Source of the DNA: Lacihabitans soyangensis
Lineage (GTDB): Bacteria > Bacteroidota > Bacteroidia > Cytophagales > Spirosomataceae
Length of the DNA stretch: 64,000 nucleotides
Reading direction: 5' to 3'
Assembly: GCF_024343775.1 (NCBI RefSeq)
Contig: NZ_RJUF01000180.1
Span: forward strand, 1-64,000
Made by a program: the position numbers and the translations under genes. The notes beneath the pieces were generated by a model, which saw nothing but the letters and a program-made list of their open reading frames with translations, had not been told where the DNA came from and searched no databases. This document shows positions 61,962-64,000 of this stretch, one piece after another (the first letter of the stretch is position 1; every line of letters begins with the position of its first letter).

Positions 61962-63362
61962 ATGGACTACAGAATAGAAAAAGATACGATGGGCGAAGTG
62001 CAAGTGCCTTCGCATGTTTATTGGGGAGCTCAAACCCAGCGTTCGATTGAGAATTTTCAAATCGCACAAGACATCAATAAAATGCCAAAGGAAATCATCA
62101 AGGCATTCGCATATCTTAAGCATGGTGCTGCTTTGGCAAACTTTGAGGCTGGGGTTTTGGATGAAGAAAAAGCAAAGCTCATTGGTGTAGTTTGTGATGA
62201 AATACTCGAAGGAAAATTAGACGATCAGTTTCCTTTGGTAGTGTGGCAAACTGGTTCGGGAACACAGTCTAACATGAACTGTAACGAGGTAATAGCTTAC
62301 CGAGCACATGTCTTAAAAGGTGGTGAATTGAATGATAAAACGAAATTTTTACATCCCAACGACGATGTAAACAAGTCACAGTCTTCAAATGACACCTTCC
62401 CTACGGCTATGCACATAGCGGCCTATAAGATGCTCATTGAGAAAACAATACCGGGTATTGAAAAACTTAGGGACACACTTGCGGCCAAGTCGAAAGAGTT
62501 TATGAATGTTGTGAAAATTGGACGTACGCACTTCATGGATGCTACTCCACTTACACTTGGTCAGGAGTTCTCGGGTTATGTTTCACAACTGAACCACGGC
62601 TTAAAAGCAATCAATAATACATTGGATCATTTGGCAGAGTTAGCTCTTGGAGGTACGGCCGTTGGAACTGGGATTAATACGCCAGATGGATATTCGGAAA
62701 ATGTTGCTGGTCAAATTGCCAAACTAACAGGTTTACCATTCAGAACCGCTGAAAATAAATTTGAGGCTCTTGCTGCACATGATGCCATTGTTGAGGCTCA
62801 CGGTGCTTTGAAAACGGTGGCAGTTAGTCTTATGAAAATTGGCAACGATGTAAGAATGTTATCCTCTGGTCCAAGGTCGGGTATTGGTGAAATTTATATC
62901 CCTGACAATGAGCCGGGTTCGTCAATTATGCCAGGTAAAGTGAATCCTACACAATGCGAAGCCATGACCATGGCTGCAGCTCAGATTCTTGGCAATGATG
63001 TAGCTATTAATATTGGCGGTTCAAACGGTCATTTTGAGCTGAATGTTTTCAAACCGATGATGATTTACAACTTCTTACATTCTGCTAGACTTATAGGCGA
63101 TGTTTGTGTGTCGTTTAATGATAAATGTGCGGTGGGAATTGAACCGTTACATGAAAATATCAAGAAGCACGTTAACAACTCCTTAATGTTGGTGACTGCG
63201 TTAAATACCAAGATTGGCTATTATAAAGCAGCTGAAATAGCTCAAACCGCCCATAAAAATGGAAGTACCTTAAAGGAAACGGCAATCGCTTTGGGATATC
63301 TGACTGCAGTTGAGTTTGATGAGTGGGTTAAACCTGAGGAAATGGTAGGAAAAATTTCCTGA
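61962..63362 (+). CDS. fumC: Class II fumarate hydratase
   Basis: 466 residues. N-terminal [20 protein letters not shown] and [12 protein letters not shown]. Active-site blocks [28 protein letters not shown] and the fumarase/aspartase signature [13 protein letters not shown]. It hydrates fumarate to L-malate in the TCA cycle without an Fe-S cluster. It partners functionally with sucC found at 46.4 kb. Confidence 0.97.
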   Translation: MDYRIEKDTMGEVQVPSHVYWGAQTQRSIENFQIAQDINKMPKEIIKAFAYLKHGAALANFEAGVLDEEKAKLIGVVCDEILEGKLDDQFPLVVWQTGSGTQSNMNCNEVIAYRAHVLKGGELNDKTKFLHPNDDVNKSQSSNDTFPTAMHIAAYKMLIEKTIPGIEKLRDTLAAKSKEFMNVVKIGRTHFMDATPLTLGQEFSGYVSQLNHGLKAINNTLDHLAELALGGTAVGTGINTPDGYSENVAGQIAKLTGLPFRTAENKFEALAAHDAIVEAHGALKTVAVSLMKIGNDVRMLSSGPRSGIGEIYIPDNEPGSSIMPGKVNPTQCEAMTMAAAQILGNDVAINIGGSNGHFELNVFKPMMIYNFLHSARLIGDVCVSFNDKCAVGIEPLHENIKKHVNNSLMLVTALNTKIGYYKAAEIAQTAHKNGSTLKETAIALGYLTAVEFDEWVKPEEMVGKIS

Positions 63363-63369
63363 AAATTTA

Positions 63370-63399
63370 TTGGAAATATCCATTTGTATATTATTTTTG
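63370..63399 (+). promoter_or_regulatory. Promoter of the 98-aa gene
   Basis: TTG at 63370-63372, 19 nt, then TATTTTTG at 63392-63399. It follows the fumC stop by a few bases. Confidence 0.6.
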
Positions 63400-63416
63400 A
63401 GTAAAAAATATCACTA

Positions 63417-63713
63417 ATGAAAAAATTAGTTCTTTTTCTTTTGTTGGGTTCTGCCACTTTTTCACTGTCTAGTTTTGGAATTGTGAGTAATCCGAGAATA
63501 GCTGAGCATCAAGCAAAAGCTGGGAAATGTATGGTGATTAACTCAAAATCAGCTGTTAACTCAGATATTTTATTGGTAAATCCTTTGTCAAATAATGCGA
63601 ATGTTAACCAAGATGCTTCAAAAGAAGAATCGCAGAAAAGTTTTTTAAAGAGCTTTTTTGGATTTATTGTTAGTGCTTTGTCTCAAATCGTTATTACTTT
63701 GATTTCAAAATAA
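63417..63713 (+). CDS. Hypothetical exported small protein
   Basis: 98 residues with a signal peptide (MKKLVLFLLLGSATFSLSSF). A short polar centre is followed by an amphipathic to hydrophobic C-terminal helix (FLKSFFGFIVSALSQIVITL). This could anchor the protein in, or attach it to, a membrane. No family recognised. It has its own promoter and terminator, so it is probably a real gene, but the function is unknown. Confidence 0.55.
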   Translation: MKKLVLFLLLGSATFSLSSFGIVSNPRIAEHQAKAGKCMVINSKSAVNSDILLVNPLSNNANVNQDASKEESQKSFLKSFFGFIVSALSQIVITLISK

Positions 63714-63736
63714 TCAGTTTTGATAAATTTTTTGTT

Positions 63737-63773
63737 CAAAAAAACGTTGTCTTCTACAAGGCAACGTTTTTTT
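63737..63773 (+). terminator. Terminator after the 98-aa gene, touching the next start codon
   Basis: AAAAAAACGTTG, T, CTT, the loop CTAC, AAG, G, CAACGTTTTTTT (a G-T pair closes the middle). The T-run is immediately followed by the ATG at 63774. Confidence 0.85.
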
Positions 63774-64000
63774 ATGAAATATATCTTTCTCGTTTTTATT
63801 TTATTCTCCTGTGCCAAAAAAGATTCAGAGGTTTCCGATTTGAATTTTGAAAAAAACTCGGCCTTTATTGTTAATGGAGGAGATAACAGCATTTCTATTA
63901 TCGATACCAAAAGTTTTGCTGAAAAAGGACGTTTTTATTTCAAAAATGTTGGAAATTCTTTTGCACATCATATTTACCTTTCAAAAGACTTCACCAAACT
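63774..64000 (+). CDS. Lipoprotein, beta-propeller-like, 3'-truncated by the window edge
   Basis: Frame open from the ATG at 63774 to the end of the window (about 75 codons). The signal peptide MKYIFLVFILFSC has a lipobox ending at Cys13. After it come AFIVNGGDNSISIIDTKSFA and HHIYLSKDF, a pattern like a propeller (YncE-type surface protein) start. There is no room for a promoter between the preceding terminator and the ATG, so expression depends on read-through or a promoter inside the hairpin. Identity is tentative because only the first part is visible. Confidence 0.55.
   Translation, partial: MKYIFLVFILFSCAKKDSEVSDLNFEKNSAFIVNGGDNSISIIDTKSFAEKGRFYFKNVGNSFAHHIYLSKDFTK

Overview
The window looks like chromosome of an AT-rich Bacteroidota bacterium, most probably a member of the Cytophagales (family-level placement is inference). 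The grounds are: promoters of the type TTG/TTTG, 19-20 nt, TAnnTTTG in front of several genes; almost no Shine-Dalgarno sequences; secreted proteins ending their signal peptides in a short Ala/Ser-Gln motif; an 862-872-residue class GyrA; S16 with a long acidic tail; and families largely confined to the phylum (HU-CCDC81/SPOR protein, DUF4403, AddB-like exonuclease subunit, bifunctional DAHP synthase/chorismate mutase type II).

Layout. 1-1.4 kb: the right end of an IS110-family insertion sequence that has cut off the 3' half of an M61 aminopeptidase gene. 1.5-10.2 kb: one six-gene + strand transcription unit with its own promoter and terminator. It encodes an exported TPR protein, a plug-less outer-membrane barrel, an inner-membrane HU-like/SPOR protein and a TonB-like protein, followed by folC and trmB. 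The first four look like a trans-envelope assembly of unknown function. 10.2-13.5 kb: gap, dapD and an XRE regulator behind a strong palindrome. 13.5-20 kb (minus strand): TPR/coiled-coil protein, gyrA, trmD, rimM, rpsP and the RNase P RNA gene. 20-31.5 kb: DUF4403, an alpha-oxoamine synthase, a VWA membrane protein, fabG, rsmI, tRNA-Ser(UGA), an AddB-like nuclease and a photolyase. 31.5-38.6 kb: LolA-like protein, purK, purE, LysM protein, lspA with a small membrane protein and proline dehydrogenase, DAHP synthase/chorismate mutase, and a Crp/Fnr regulator.

38.6-46.4 kb is the accessory stretch. It has sparse, mostly minus-strand genes with long gaps: a gingipain-like (clan CD) protein without a signal peptide, a PQQ-propeller lipoprotein gene broken by an in-frame stop, a small lipoprotein, three diverged copies of an intergenic repeat (one fused to a truncated exported-protein gene), a multi-pass membrane protein and an AraC regulator.

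46.4-64 kb returns to core functions: sucC, lolD-like ATPase, queuosine-precursor transporter, a 56-residue Cys-rich membrane protein, BstA-like DinB protein, inositol monophosphatase, DUF4105, clpC, WbqC, a large OmpA-anchored repeat protein, a Sua5-type tRNA t6A enzyme overlapping a TruA-GNAT fusion, a nucleoside MFS permease and fumC. The right edge cuts a lipoprotein gene. Short palindromic and direct repeats of the REP type sit in gaps at 48.6, 49.7 and 50.3-50.5 kb. A recurring architecture is a strong rho-independent hairpin ending within about 15 nt of the next gene's start codon (rpsP/rimM, clpC/DUF4105, 98-aa gene/terminal lipoprotein), which could act as an intra-operon attenuator.
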